In this document: piece after piece, positions 9,700 to 20,074 of the stretch | Numbering within the stretch: the stretch's first letter is position 1 | Layout: each line of letters starts with the position of its first letter | Notes under the pieces: model-generated | What the model was told of the DNA's origin: nothing | The model's database searches: none | What the model saw: only the letters and a program-made list of their open reading frames with translations | Program-made: the position numbers and the translations under genes | DNA from: Bacteroides acidifaciens | GTDB lineage: Bacteria > Bacteroidota > Bacteroidia > Bacteroidales > Bacteroidaceae | Direction: 5' to 3' | Assembly (NCBI RefSeq): GCF_903181435.1 | Contig: NZ_CAEUHO010000001.1 | Coordinates: 2,666,001 to 2,730,000, forward strand | DNA: 64,000 nucleotides

Positions 9700-12024
9700 T
9701 CATTGAAACAAGAAGAATTGTGGACGAGCATATATATTTACGTCTTTCACCTTTCCCGATAAGAATGAGCCTTTGCGAACTTTAAAACGGATAGCAGAGA
9801 CTTTATATATTTCCTTCATATCAACAATAATCCGGTGAGGATGATGTGGGTCGGCATCCGCATCTGTATGCCAGAAAGAAGAAATATCTCCGTCGAACAG
9901 ATTCTCCGCTACACCCATATTCTTATCAGTCTGCTCGCTGCTCACATAAACGGTTTCCCATTTTTTCTTATCAATCGGCTGTCCTTTATCATCTATCAGT
10001 TCTACTTCTGAAATGCAAGCCTGATGGTCTTCCGTGTAAGAAGAAAGAGTCTCGATACAGAAATGGCGAAGAGTCGTCGCTACAGGGAAATCGAAGGCTT
10101 GCCATTCATTGATTTCCTGCAAAGTGGCTTTCAATGCTACATCGCCTTCTTCCAAAACCGGAGTGCCCACTATCGCACGGCGCTGTCCACTTTGGTAGTT
10201 CTTGTCTATACCCAAGCTATCCAGGACAGGCTGTTCCAGCCCCCGCAAAGTACGATTGCCCGTATCTTCCATCTCAAAGACTACAATCTCATTCTCCCCT
10301 TCTTTCAACCATGGGGCAGGCAGATAGAGTGTTTGCTGAGGACCTATATTCCAGAAACGTCCGAGTGACTTGCCATTTACCCAAACGGATCCTTTGCCCC
10401 ATTGGCTCATATCGACAAAACAGTCACCTTTCTTCGGAACCGTAAATGTTCCTTTATGGAAAGCTGGAACTCCTTTGATGGTTTCACCGAAATTCATTTC
10501 CGCAACTTTCTCCTTATACAAAGGTAACGGAGTAACAGACCATCCGGTCAATTTTTCATCGCCCCACAAGACTTGGCTGGTGATGCCCTTCCTATTGAAC
10601 AGTATATCGGGACCGTAATTCACACGCCCGGTGTTTTCAACCAGAATCTCTAGCGTAGCGGGTGCTTTCTGTACATTCAACGTCACGCTATTCTGATTGT
10701 AACGGCGATCCAAGCTAGCTACTTGTTTTCCATCTATCAGAATAACAGCATAGTCACGCAAATCCTGTATGATAAGTTTCCGCTTTCCTGCTTTTTGAAT
10801 GGTTGTCTGATAATGAATATATCCGAAATCCATTCCTACGTCTTCCATTGACAGTACCTCTTCCGTTCGTATAGTCTGATGAAAAGCGGCAGTCAAAGGG
10901 GCACTTTCCTTTAATTCGACTGTAGCGAAAGTGGTGGTCGGATTATCGGCAGGCACTTCCGGCAATACAGTCCCCTCGGGCAGATATTTCTGAATCACTT
11001 CTCTGAATGCATGATATTTGGGATAGCAATTTCCCCATTCGCCCAAAGGCGCGTCATAATCGTAACTTGTCGGCTGAGGTTGATAGCCACCACTGGTATT
11101 GGCTCCATTCGTGTACCAGAAATTGGTTCCGCCATGAAACATATACATACTGACAGACACTCCGTGGCTCAACATCCAGTCCAATTGTTCGGCAGGACGC
11201 TCATAAGCGACAGACGAATGACGCTTGCCCCACTCATCAAACCAAGCCGGGTAGAACTCCGCCACAAAATAAGGGCCGCCCGGATGGTATTTATCCACTA
11301 CTTTGAAAATATCTTCACCGAACACACCGTTCAGTGTAGGCAATGCGCCGTCAATATGACCGGCTTCTACTTGTCCGCCACCGTCGCAGGTGAACAACGG
11401 AACATTGAATCCGGCCTCTTTTATCATATCACGAATAGCGGTAAGATATTCTTTATCTGCTGCATACGAACCGTATTCATTTTCTACCTGCACCATGATA
11501 ATATTACCGCCATTGTTGATAGTCAGAGGGGACAGTTGCTTCCCAAGTTCCTTGATATAGCGTTCACAATAGGAAAGGAAACGCGGGTCCTTGCTACGAT
11601 AGGTCATGTCTTTTTCTTTCAGAAGCCACGAAGGGTATCCGCCGAAATCCCATTCCGCACATACATACGGTCCGGGGCGAAGAATGACATATAGTCCTTC
11701 TTCCTGTGCAGTACGAACAAATTCGGCAATATCCGCCTGCCCGCTGAAGTCAAATTCACCCGGTTGGCGTTCGTGGAAATTCCAGAATACGTAAGCGGAG
11801 ACAGTGTTCAGCCCCATTGCACGCGCCCTATGCAGACGGTCACGCCAATACTCGTGTGGAATACGGGGATAGTGCATTTCTCCACAAATCAGTTGCACCT
11901 CTTTCCCGTTGATATTAAAAGTGCCATTTTCTATTTTAACCTGTTCCTTGGGGGAGGAACAGGCTGAAATTAGCAAAACAGCTATTACACAAAAAGTGAA
12001 AAAATTATATTTGCTATTCATCAA
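9700..12024 (-). CDS. GH35 beta-galactosidase (lipoprotein)
   Basis: A 774-residue GH35 enzyme with a lipoprotein signal (LLISAC, Cys22). The barrel begins at about residue 40 (ICGEMHYPRIPHEYWRDRL) and shows RPGPYVCAEWDFGGYPSWLL, the acid/base region VQVENEYGSY (about residue 182) and the nucleophile region YFVAEFYPAWFDEWG (about 256). Beta-sandwich domains follow (WGKGSVWVNGKSLGRFWNIG). The last ~130 residues look like an F5/8 type C (discoidin-like) carbohydrate-binding domain (FDGDISSFWHTD). It releases terminal beta-galactose from glycans. Within PUL 1 it is separated from the DUF4874/4832 gene by 95 bases containing a hairpin, so expression of the two enzyme genes may be set separately from the sus genes. 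Confidence 0.95.
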   Translation of the reverse strand: MMNSKYNFFTFCVIAVLLISACSSPKEQVKIENGTFNINGKEVQLICGEMHYPRIPHEYWRDRLHRARAMGLNTVSAYVFWNFHERQPGEFDFSGQADIAEFVRTAQEEGLYVILRPGPYVCAEWDFGGYPSWLLKEKDMTYRSKDPRFLSYCERYIKELGKQLSPLTINNGGNIIMVQVENEYGSYAADKEYLTAIRDMIKEAGFNVPLFTCDGGGQVEAGHIDGALPTLNGVFGEDIFKVVDKYHPGGPYFVAEFYPAWFDEWGKRHSSVAYERPAEQLDWMLSHGVSVSMYMFHGGTNFWYTNGANTSGGYQPQPTSYDYDAPLGEWGNCYPKYHAFREVIQKYLPEGTVLPEVPADNPTTTFATVELKESAPLTAAFHQTIRTEEVLSMEDVGMDFGYIHYQTTIQKAGKRKLIIQDLRDYAVILIDGKQVASLDRRYNQNSVTLNVQKAPATLEILVENTGRVNYGPDILFNRKGITSQVLWGDEKLTGWSVTPLPLYKEKVAEMNFGETIKGVPAFHKGTFTVPKKGDCFVDMSQWGKGSVWVNGKSLGRFWNIGPQQTLYLPAPWLKEGENEIVVFEMEDTGNRTLRGLEQPVLDSLGIDKNYQSGQRRAIVGTPVLEEGDVALKATLQEINEWQAFDFPVATTLRHFCIETLSSYTEDHQACISEVELIDDKGQPIDKKKWETVYVSSEQTDKNMGVAENLFDGDISSFWHTDADADPHHPHRIIVDMKEIYKVSAIRFKVRKGSFLSGKVKDVNIYARPQFFLFQ

Positions 12025-12042
12025 TACTATTAATTAATATCC

Positions 12043-12084
12043 CGATGATAATGATAAAGAAATATCATTATCATTATCGTCGGG
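12043..12084 (-). other. hairpin inside the PUL 1 operon
   Basis: On the - strand CCCGACGATAATGATA pairs with TATCATTATCATCGGG across a short loop (16 bp with one G-U pair). There is no clear U run after it, so it may be an RNA-stability or attenuation element between the DUF4874/4832 gene and the GH35 gene rather than a full terminator. Confidence 0.55.
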
Positions 12085-12119
12085 ACTATTTATATTTCAA
12101 ACAATATTATTCTAAATCA

Positions 12120-13676
12120 TCAAAACTCAACTTCTCCTATTACATTGACCACGTATTTATTTTCATTGTCTATCCAATGAGTTGTCTTAGTGTTCAACGC
12201 CCATTTTACCCCATATGCACTGTTATATTTCAATGATTCACTGCCATCAGGCATCCATATTCCAACCTGGTATTTCCCTGAAAGTCCAACATTTACTCTT
12301 CCTTCCATCTTATGAATCAAAGCCTCATGATTTCGTGTCCCCGGTTCAAACGGTTGCCAGTTTTTAGGATTAACATTCTCCAATTTAATTTCTTTCTCCA
12401 CTCGTTCAGATTCGCTTATGAACACCAGATAGACAGGTCTTGGATTCAATACTGTAGAAAAGCCTGTATTAGTAAGTTGCAAATTATAAATCAAGTTCTG
12501 TCCTTCTACACTTAAGGTTGATTCTTCCAGAAGATTCAGACGATAGCCCAGATGGTCGCGCACGAAATCATAAAAAGAACGAACCACTGTATTCCCTTCT
12601 TCATCCTTGAAATAATTATCGGCATATAATATCTGATTACGATCCAACCACTGCGGGTATACCTTCTGATTCTTCCAGGACAAAATATTCAAGTCAAAAT
12701 TCTGACTAATATCAAATGCAGAATAATGATGGTCTCTCAATGCTACAACCACTTTTTCTATCGGCATAATAGTATTGAACTCCCAATCAGTAGCACCAGA
12801 ATAAGGGATTTCACCACTTACATAATATTGGTGCGATTCATTTGTCAGTTCAACATAGGCCGGATCGCCATACACAAAATCATTATCCGGAGAAAGCCGG
12901 TGTTCACCTACTGTAAAATAATCATTCGCAAAACCAATACGATTCCTGTCAGCTTCATTTTCCAGTGTCAATGCTGTTTTATACCGCGGATGGCGCATTT
13001 CTATACAATAAGGATATGCTTTCAGAAGTGCATTGACAACTCTGTTTTTAGCCGCTTGATTATTGTCCATCGGTGAACTGTGCCATTCACCCCAAGTACC
13101 GACAAATCCGGCCTGCATTACAGCAATCAGTCCCAAATTCTTATTCAGAATAGGAGTCAGTTGTTCCAAATGGCGCTCTACCCATTCGGGAGACTCTTCA
13201 CCAGATGTAGTACCTTCCCCATCCGTCTTATAAGCAAAACGCAAAATGGCTTTATACCCTCCTTCTTTCAGTTTATCAAACATTCTCTGCAAATCATCCA
13301 ATGCTGATTGTGGAATATCAGATTTCACATACTCTGTCAGATAAATATACATCTGAGTCAACGTCACCCCATCGTTCTGCGCACGATGTATATCTATTTT
13401 AGGACCTACAAAACCATCCGGAAAATAAACATCCGCCCAGGGTTCCTTTAGATTATGCAAGAGATAATCGACTTCCACATGTAAACCGCGATCTGGATTG
13501 TTCAATGAGGCAATCGGAACAATATCTCCCAAAGTTTCGTCCGGCTGTTCCGGTTCATCGTTTGTATTATCAACTACTTCCCACAAGGTCGCATCAATAG
13601 TAGTTGTTTCTGTACACCCGCAAAAAGAAGGTGAAAGTATTAACAAACCAAATAATAAACAAATATATTTATACAT
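12120..13676 (-). CDS. DUF4874/DUF4832 lipoprotein of PUL 1
   Basis: A 518-residue lipoprotein (signal ending SFCGC, Cys21) followed by an acidic linker. Residues ~50-200 match the DUF4874 type of barrel-like domain (NNPDRGLHVEVDYLL, then AVMQAGFVGTWGEWH), and the following region to ~400 matches DUF4832 (RHPRYKTALT, RNRIGFANDYF). The last ~110 residues look like a beta-sandwich. The pairing resembles a TIM-barrel glycosidase, and GFVGTWGEWH has Trp, Glu and His arranged as in an active site, but no reaction is established to my knowledge. Its position between the SusE-like protein and the glycosidases suggests a surface protein that binds or cuts the same glycan. It could be a new glycosidase. 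Confidence 0.8.
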   Translation of the reverse strand: MYKYICLLFGLLILSPSFCGCTETTTIDATLWEVVDNTNDEPEQPDETLGDIVPIASLNNPDRGLHVEVDYLLHNLKEPWADVYFPDGFVGPKIDIHRAQNDGVTLTQMYIYLTEYVKSDIPQSALDDLQRMFDKLKEGGYKAILRFAYKTDGEGTTSGEESPEWVERHLEQLTPILNKNLGLIAVMQAGFVGTWGEWHSSPMDNNQAAKNRVVNALLKAYPYCIEMRHPRYKTALTLENEADRNRIGFANDYFTVGEHRLSPDNDFVYGDPAYVELTNESHQYYVSGEIPYSGATDWEFNTIMPIEKVVVALRDHHYSAFDISQNFDLNILSWKNQKVYPQWLDRNQILYADNYFKDEEGNTVVRSFYDFVRDHLGYRLNLLEESTLSVEGQNLIYNLQLTNTGFSTVLNPRPVYLVFISESERVEKEIKLENVNPKNWQPFEPGTRNHEALIHKMEGRVNVGLSGKYQVGIWMPDGSESLKYNSAYGVKWALNTKTTHWIDNENKYVVNVIGEVEF

Positions 13677-13724
13677 AGATTTCTTTTTTTATCAATTATA
13701 CAATACTACTTCACTTACTGTTTC

Positions 13725-15074
13725 TCACTTTTCTATATAAACGAATCTTGCCGGACAGGGAGTCCCCCAAGTTTTCCATAATGTCCATCCCCCATCATGC
13801 ACGAAGTTATGGTGAGGATCTGCTTCTTCCATTAAACCTGCAGCGTAATAATAACAGTACACATTCATTGCATTACTCAATTCGCCGGTTTCTACATTAT
13901 AATTTCCCGCCGAAACCAAACCTAATCCCCAAGCATTTGCCAAAGGAGTGTCTTTTCCGTCAAATTTCTCATAATATACCGGATCTTTCAAAACAGCCAT
14001 TGAACCTCCAATGTTCCTCGAATCGTCAAAAAGCATTTGCCATTCATCAAACGTAGGAAGTCTCCACCCCTCAGGTGCAATATTATCTTGAATCCAATAG
14101 GTGTAATAACAGCCGTAAGCCTTCACATGTCCCGCAGTAATTACCGCCGTTTCTGAAGCTTGGAATACATTCGTATTTTCAATAGGAGCACCGTCTGGAT
14201 AATTTTTGGCACGTAGATTCTCAGCCAACCATACTTGGGAAGAACCATTAGCATAAGTTATCCGGGTTACTTTATACTGTATCCGTTCATCTCCGCGAAC
14301 ATCTTCAAACATCATCATACTACCCAAATCAATAGCCGCAGAAGCACGTGAAACATAATCACTCTCACTCTTTACCTTCACATTCCAGAAAAGCCGTGTA
14401 AAATCAAATTTCTTAGCTCCAAGCTCCGTCAATACTTGTTGCAACTGCTGATGAGTCAGATAGCCCTCCGTATCCGGAATAGCCGATGCTACACTACCGG
14501 AAAAGTCCGCCTTGGTACTGAAACATAATTCCATTTCCGCATCCGGTTTGATTCCTTCCTTGTCCCAGACAAACTTAAGCCGTGCTTCTGTCTCAGGCCA
14601 GTTCAACTGTATTTTTGACATATCAGCCGGTTCTTGCAATTTTGTCCTTACTCTGACAGCATTAAAATGACGGATCTCCTTTGAAGCTATTCCAAGCTGC
14701 GCAGAAGGTTTCACAGACCAATAGATGTTCTTTTCTCCACCACCGGCTATTCCAAAATTTGCAAAAAACTCATCAATCTGATTGAGCCCCATGGTATAAG
14801 AATTTGCGTTTCCCACCTTAATATATACAGGATCACGCAGAAGTTTGTCTTTACTAAGCACCAATGTCAATTCTTCCGAACCGTCCTCCTGTTCCCATGA
14901 GAATGTATATTCAGACACCTTTCCATCATTCAAGTCAAATGCCGCACCATCTAAGGGAGCCAGCAAAGATATATTACTAACCGGAACTACCACTTCTATT
15001 TCATCCTTATTCTCACATGATAAGAGAACAAAGACCAGTAATCCACACACTATATAATAAAATCTGTTCATCAT
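13725..15074 (-). CDS. SusE-like lipoprotein with C-terminal FISUMP domain
   Basis: A 449-residue lipoprotein (VFVLLSC, Cys20). Residues 35-130 form a SusE-type Ig-like domain (ISLLAPLDGAAFDLND, FSWEQEDGSEELTLVLS), followed by a second similar domain (IQLNWPETEARLKFVWDK). From about residue 260 the protein changes to a FISUMP (Fibrobacter succinogenes major paralogous) domain: SSQVWLAENLRAKNYPDG, then GWRLPTFDEWQMLFDD and ANAWGLGLVSAGNYN. SusE-position proteins bind glycan at the cell surface; FISUMP domains are found in surface proteins of fibre- and mucin-degrading bacteria, with a C-type-lectin-like look. It lies 20 bases downstream of the susD-like gene, so it belongs to the same transcript. 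It is likely a surface glycan-binding protein. Confidence 0.85.
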   Translation of the reverse strand: MMNRFYYIVCGLLVFVLLSCENKDEIEVVVPVSNISLLAPLDGAAFDLNDGKVSEYTFSWEQEDGSEELTLVLSKDKLLRDPVYIKVGNANSYTMGLNQIDEFFANFGIAGGGEKNIYWSVKPSAQLGIASKEIRHFNAVRVRTKLQEPADMSKIQLNWPETEARLKFVWDKEGIKPDAEMELCFSTKADFSGSVASAIPDTEGYLTHQQLQQVLTELGAKKFDFTRLFWNVKVKSESDYVSRASAAIDLGSMMMFEDVRGDERIQYKVTRITYANGSSQVWLAENLRAKNYPDGAPIENTNVFQASETAVITAGHVKAYGCYYTYWIQDNIAPEGWRLPTFDEWQMLFDDSRNIGGSMAVLKDPVYYEKFDGKDTPLANAWGLGLVSAGNYNVETGELSNAMNVYCYYYAAGLMEEADPHHNFVHDGGWTLWKTWGTPCPARFVYIEK

Positions 15075-15094
15075 ATTCTTTGTTTCTAATTCTA

Positions 15095-16615
15095 TTAATA
15101 ACCCGGATTTTGTGTAATAATACCCATTCCTTCATTGATAATCTTCGTCGGAATAGGGAAACGTTCATATTTATACCTGCCGTCGACAAAGGTTTCTATT
15201 TTGGCAGTAGACTGCCCTGCCCACTCCGCTTTTTTCACTGCATAAGGAATAAATTTACGATGACGAATCAGATCTTGACGACGTACGCCTTCCAAATAAA
15301 ATTCATGTCCACGCTCTATCAGAACTTTATCAAGAAACGTTTCAACATCTCCGGCATCCGACATGGTATAATTACCTAGACCAACCCGTTTGCGCACCAT
15401 GTTAAGATAGTCCAATGCCTCCTGCGTTACCTTGTTTCCATTTCTGACAATCGCTTCTGCCAATAAAGTAATCACATCGGCATAGCGGTAGATAGGCTGG
15501 TCTATCTCACACATATTACCTACAACACCTTCTATCGCATATTTCTGAGGAACTGCCCCATACCAAAGTACACTTCCCGCATTTCCTTCAATTCTGTCCT
15601 TTTGCTTATTATGCAATATGCCATCCGTGCCTGTATATTCTCCGATAAGTCTTTCTAGACGCTTGTCCCCAGGCTCATAACTATCATAAAACGGCCATGA
15701 TATTTTATATCCGCCCCATTTCGTTATAGTATTGCCCAAAGCAGTGGGAAAATCGCCCGGAAGTGTATGCGCAAACCACTGACTATGTATCACTCCTTCC
15801 TTGTTGATGGCCGAATAAATGACTTCATTATTTATTTCCCCTGCCAACGAGAACAAAGAATGATAATCGGGCACTAGTCCATAAGAGAACGGAGCCTTAG
15901 TCAACTCCTGGCCGATTGCTTCTGCATCCGCCCATCTCTCAGTCATCATATAGAGTTTCATCAAAAGAGTTTTTGCCAACCCTTTCGTAAATCTTCCATA
16001 ATTATTCGCGTCATACTGGACAGGCAACACTTTTGCAGCTTCCAACAAATTGGTCTCGATAAATTCCTGCATCTGTTCTTCCGATAAACGCGGAAGAATT
16101 TTCTCATTCAACGGCTCTTTCAAAATTTCCAACGTAGGAATAGGAATAGGCCCGTACATATCGTACAGCATAAATGCCAAAAAGCCCATTCCGCATTTCA
16201 TTTCTGCAATATAGTTATTCAAAGCATCCTGATTCATCGGTACATCTTTGATGCGATCTATTGTCAGCATCATCGAAGCCAGATACTTGGAATTGTCATA
16301 TACTCTACGGAAATCCCCATCAATATGCCAGTCGTCGGCTTCGAATGAATTGTAAACAGTAGTCCACCCCCAGGTACACTCTACATGATCGGTCACCATA
16401 TCCGATTGCAAGGTATAACCGGCGTCAATCGTAAAAATACCATAACTGGTAAACACACGATAATTGGCATCTACCAACGCTTGCACATCAGACTCGTTCT
16501 GTGGAAACAAGGTTGGATTTATCTCACTATATATCTCAGTTTCCAGTTCACATCCCATCCAAAATATGGGGAAAAAAGCAGAAAGTATTATCTTCAATAA
16601 ATGATGTTTCTTCAT
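15095..16615 (-). CDS. SusD/RagB-family glycan-binding lipoprotein (PUL 1)
   Basis: A 506-residue SusD-like lipoprotein with signal FWMGC (Cys22). SusD proteins form the lid over the SusC channel and capture oligosaccharides. Family features are the helical TPR units (LAEMKCGMGFLAFMLYDMYG, residues ~135-155, and TKGLAKTLLMKLYMMTERW), the YRYADVITLLAEAIVRNG segment near residue 380, and the end motif RRQDLIRHRKF followed by YERFPIPTKIINEG. It lies 27 bases downstream of the SusC gene and 20 bases ahead of the SusE-like gene. Confidence 0.96.
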   Translation of the reverse strand: MKKHHLLKIILSAFFPIFWMGCELETEIYSEINPTLFPQNESDVQALVDANYRVFTSYGIFTIDAGYTLQSDMVTDHVECTWGWTTVYNSFEADDWHIDGDFRRVYDNSKYLASMMLTIDRIKDVPMNQDALNNYIAEMKCGMGFLAFMLYDMYGPIPIPTLEILKEPLNEKILPRLSEEQMQEFIETNLLEAAKVLPVQYDANNYGRFTKGLAKTLLMKLYMMTERWADAEAIGQELTKAPFSYGLVPDYHSLFSLAGEINNEVIYSAINKEGVIHSQWFAHTLPGDFPTALGNTITKWGGYKISWPFYDSYEPGDKRLERLIGEYTGTDGILHNKQKDRIEGNAGSVLWYGAVPQKYAIEGVVGNMCEIDQPIYRYADVITLLAEAIVRNGNKVTQEALDYLNMVRKRVGLGNYTMSDAGDVETFLDKVLIERGHEFYLEGVRRQDLIRHRKFIPYAVKKAEWAGQSTAKIETFVDGRYKYERFPIPTKIINEGMGIITQNPGY

Positions 16616-16642
16616 AACCTTCTTTTTTGATAATTCTGTTTA

Positions 16643-19600
16643 TTAAAAAGTTATATTTACACCGAAATTATAAGAAATGATATTCGGATAAGCAAACTCT
16701 CCGTTATCGGTTTCCGGATCCACACCTGTCCAGTTCGTTATTACAAATGGATTAGTCACGTCTGCATACACCCTGCATCTTTGCATCCATTTAATCTTAT
16801 TTACCGGAATATTATAACCAAGATTTATATTTCCGCAACGAATATAATAAACAGACTTCACGAAATAATCTCCGAAATTCTGTCCACCAAACAGGTATGT
16901 CGGATAGTCAGAGGCCGTATTATTATGGTTGAAAGACTTGTATGACAGAACAGATACATTCTCACCGCTCGTCCGTATCCATTTCTCCTTATAGCTTTCT
17001 GCACGTTTACGTCCGGTTTCTCCATAAAAGTAAAAACTCAAATCCCAGTTTTTATAGCGGAATGCATTGTTAAATCCGAACGTTAACTTAGGAGCACCAT
17101 TACCAATATAATGCATATCTTCCTTTCCTATCTTATTATCGTTATTATCATCTTGCAGAATAATCATACCAGGCAAAAGGTCAGCCTGCGCTGCCGGAGC
17201 TTTGTCACCCGGACGCATAATACCAAGAGCATGGTAGTAATATTGGGCACGCAACGGATCGTCCGCTTTCTCATAGGGTTCAGGTTTCCAATAAGGACTA
17301 CGCTTCGACCAACGGTCTTCATAATGAGATAATGTCAAAGTAGAATTCCAATTAAAATTCTTTGTCTGTATGTTGGCCGTATTCAATGTAACCTCCACTC
17401 CCTGACTTTTTGTTTCGCCAATATTGGCTTTAATAGATCCAATCTCATGATAAGATAACAATGGACGGTCATTCAATAAATCAGAGATACGACGGTTGAA
17501 GTATTCAACAGTCAACCGGATACGCTCGTTAAAAATTCCGATATCCAGACCAACATTCAATTCAGAGGTAGTCTCCCATGTTATATCAGGATTGGCTAGT
17601 GTAGTAGCGTATACTCCTACATGTTCTTTAGAAGTCTCACCAAATACCACATTCCGGTCTCCCGTATTATAAAAGTTCTGTATATGATAACCAACATTCG
17701 AGTTTCCTGTCTGTCCGTAAGAAGCTCTCAACTTCAAGTTCGACAACCATTCACGGGTAGACTTCATGAAAGCTTCTTCATTAATTCGCCATGCGGCGGA
17801 TATGGATGGAAAGAATCCCCAACGATTTTTCGGAGCAAAATTAGAATCACCATCTGTTCGGATGGTACCTTCCACCATATAACGGTCTTTATAGTTGTAA
17901 TGCAAACGGGCAAAAAATGAAGCCATAGCATTGCTCCATGCAGAAGAACCTACAATCGGTTTTTCGAATCCGCCTGCAGACAATTTATGATATGAGAAAC
18001 CATCAATAAGAAAGTTCTTGTTCCCGGCATTCACCCCTTCTCCCGTAAACTTCTGATAAGAGTATCCCAACAGCGCCTGAATCTTGTGTGAGCCGAATGT
18101 ATTGTTATACGATGCTGTCAAATCCAATAGATAATCTGCCGCATCTTGCTGAGCAATATTGGCAAAACCTTGTTGTGTCTGTCCTTCCAGCGTCGTTTTA
18201 GGAATATAACTCGAACGTTTCTGGAATTTGAGATCGGCACCGACCTGTGCCTTCAATTCCAGCCCTTTCAATGGTTTAACTTTTACAAAAGCACTTCCCA
18301 ACATTCTGTTCTTCGTTGTCTTATCCTGAATATCCAACAATGATACCGCATTAGGAACAAAAGGACGTTCCGGGTCAATATAAAATTCGCCATTCTCATC
18401 ATATACCGGATTAACAGGATTGGCCTGTATAGCCGCAGTCAGCACTCCTGAGTTTTCCTGCGTACCCGCTCCCAAAGGAACATTATCATACTTATTTTGC
18501 GCGAACGTAACATTCACTCCATAAGCAAGATATTTATTTACTTCCTGATCTAAATTGAACCTGAAAGAGAATCGTTGGGCACCATTATTTTTCACAACTC
18601 CTTCTTGTTTCATATAATTGGCTGACAATAAGTATTTCACCGACTCGCTTCCACCATTCATTGAAAGGTTATGCTGCTGCATAAATCCATTCCGAGTAAC
18701 CAAATCCAACCAATCCGTATTATCAGCCCGTAATATTTCGTCATTCGTATATTTAGGTTTAAAAGACTCCCTTTCATTAGAGTTCTGGATATAAGGGGCA
18801 TAAATATCTAAGCCGTACAATTTAAGATATTCCTCGTACAACTGCCTGTTACGCATCTCCATAAAACTGCGCGCATCCAACATCTCATAATTATTCTGAA
18901 TCGTCTGGAAAGATACATCACCCGAATAGTTGATTTGTAATTTCTGAGCTTTACCTCTCTTTGTGGTTATAATAATAACTCCATGTCCAGCACGTGCGCC
19001 ATAAATAGCCGTAGAGGCCGCATCTTTCAATACGGTTATAGATTCTATATCATCCGGATTCAAAGAATCGAGAATATTATCCACCGAACCCGCTTCATAT
19101 TTATTATTGCCCGAAGCCAAGTAATTGTCCGATTTCACAGGAAATCCATCTATAACAATCAACGGGTCATTTCCGGCACTGATTGAACCTTCTCCACGAA
19201 TCTTCAAATCTACAGCTCCGCCTGGTTGAGCTGATTGCTTAAAAGCACGAAGACCTGCCGCCTTTCCTGCCAAAGCATTGGCGACCGAAGCCTGAGTTCC
19301 GGTTTCAATATTTCCCATAACTATCTCCGAAACAGAACCGGTCAGCGTTTTTTTGCTCTGGGTTCCATAGCCCACTACTACAACCTCGTCCAACTGCTTT
19401 GCATCTTCTTTCAGTACGACCTTCAACATTTTTCCAGGCTGCACAATAGCTGTTTGTGATAAATAACCAATATAAGAAATCTCCAGTTGAGCTTTTGATG
19501 ATGAAACGGAGAGTTTGAAATTACCGTCTACATCCGTAATCGTTCCGTTTCCCTGCACTCCTTTTTCCAATACACTGGCTCCAATTATCGGCTCACCGTG

Positions 19601-20035
19601 AGCGTCCAGCACTGTACCCGATACCGTTACTTTCTTGTCCTGCTGCAGTGACTGCACCTCAACAGACAATATAATTTTCTTATCCAACACGGAATATTTC
19701 ACATTCGTACCAGCAAAGACTTCTTGTAATACATTAAAAATATTACTTTTATCAGCCGAGACGGACACACGGCGATTCAAATCTACATGCTTGTTGTTGA
19801 AAAAAAAATCAAAATCCGATTGCTCCTCAATCTCTTTCAGAATATCCTCTACACGCTGATTGCGGGCATCAATACTAATCATTGCTTTCTGTGCATAACT
19901 ATCGGCTGCATAGCCCAACCCGATAGAGCATACCAAGAATAAAATCAGAAGTCTCATAAATAATGGGATTTTTTTTGAGGTTAGCCAAAGCGACTTTACC
20001 ACCCATAAAAATTGGATGCTAAAATAATTTTGCAT
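16643..20035 (-). CDS. SusC-family TonB-dependent transporter with STN domain (PUL 1)
   Basis: An 1130-residue outer-membrane transporter. After a signal (to about residue 48) comes an STN domain (residues ~50-130, ISIDARNQRVEDILKEIEEQ), which in this class contacts a FecR anti-sigma factor in the periplasm. Next are a carboxypeptidase-D-like domain (VSGTVLDAHGEPIIGASV, ~134-215), the TonB-box/plug region (LDEVVVVGYGTQSKKTLTGS) and a long 22-strand barrel ending ISYNFGVNITF. The extended N-terminus (FLWVVKSLWLTSKKIPLFM) is usual for sigma-regulated Bacteroides SusC proteins, so the first ATG is kept. It imports oligosaccharides captured by the SusD partner. The STN domain plus adjacent fecR and sigma genes implies induction by transport-coupled signalling across the outer membrane. 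Confidence 0.97.
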   Translation of the reverse strand: MQNYFSIQFLWVVKSLWLTSKKIPLFMRLLILFLVCSIGLGYAADSYAQKAMISIDARNQRVEDILKEIEEQSDFDFFFNNKHVDLNRRVSVSADKSNIFNVLQEVFAGTNVKYSVLDKKIILSVEVQSLQQDKKVTVSGTVLDAHGEPIIGASVLEKGVQGNGTITDVDGNFKLSVSSSKAQLEISYIGYLSQTAIVQPGKMLKVVLKEDAKQLDEVVVVGYGTQSKKTLTGSVSEIVMGNIETGTQASVANALAGKAAGLRAFKQSAQPGGAVDLKIRGEGSISAGNDPLIVIDGFPVKSDNYLASGNNKYEAGSVDNILDSLNPDDIESITVLKDAASTAIYGARAGHGVIIITTKRGKAQKLQINYSGDVSFQTIQNNYEMLDARSFMEMRNRQLYEEYLKLYGLDIYAPYIQNSNERESFKPKYTNDEILRADNTDWLDLVTRNGFMQQHNLSMNGGSESVKYLLSANYMKQEGVVKNNGAQRFSFRFNLDQEVNKYLAYGVNVTFAQNKYDNVPLGAGTQENSGVLTAAIQANPVNPVYDENGEFYIDPERPFVPNAVSLLDIQDKTTKNRMLGSAFVKVKPLKGLELKAQVGADLKFQKRSSYIPKTTLEGQTQQGFANIAQQDAADYLLDLTASYNNTFGSHKIQALLGYSYQKFTGEGVNAGNKNFLIDGFSYHKLSAGGFEKPIVGSSAWSNAMASFFARLHYNYKDRYMVEGTIRTDGDSNFAPKNRWGFFPSISAAWRINEEAFMKSTREWLSNLKLRASYGQTGNSNVGYHIQNFYNTGDRNVVFGETSKEHVGVYATTLANPDITWETTSELNVGLDIGIFNERIRLTVEYFNRRISDLLNDRPLLSYHEIGSIKANIGETKSQGVEVTLNTANIQTKNFNWNSTLTLSHYEDRWSKRSPYWKPEPYEKADDPLRAQYYYHALGIMRPGDKAPAAQADLLPGMIILQDDNNDNKIGKEDMHYIGNGAPKLTFGFNNAFRYKNWDLSFYFYGETGRKRAESYKEKWIRTSGENVSVLSYKSFNHNNTASDYPTYLFGGQNFGDYFVKSVYYIRCGNINLGYNIPVNKIKWMQRCRVYADVTNPFVITNWTGVDPETDNGEFAYPNIISYNFGVNITF

Positions 20036-20074
20036 AAATTTGTGATGACTTAAAGTTAATAAAAAGTTTATCTA

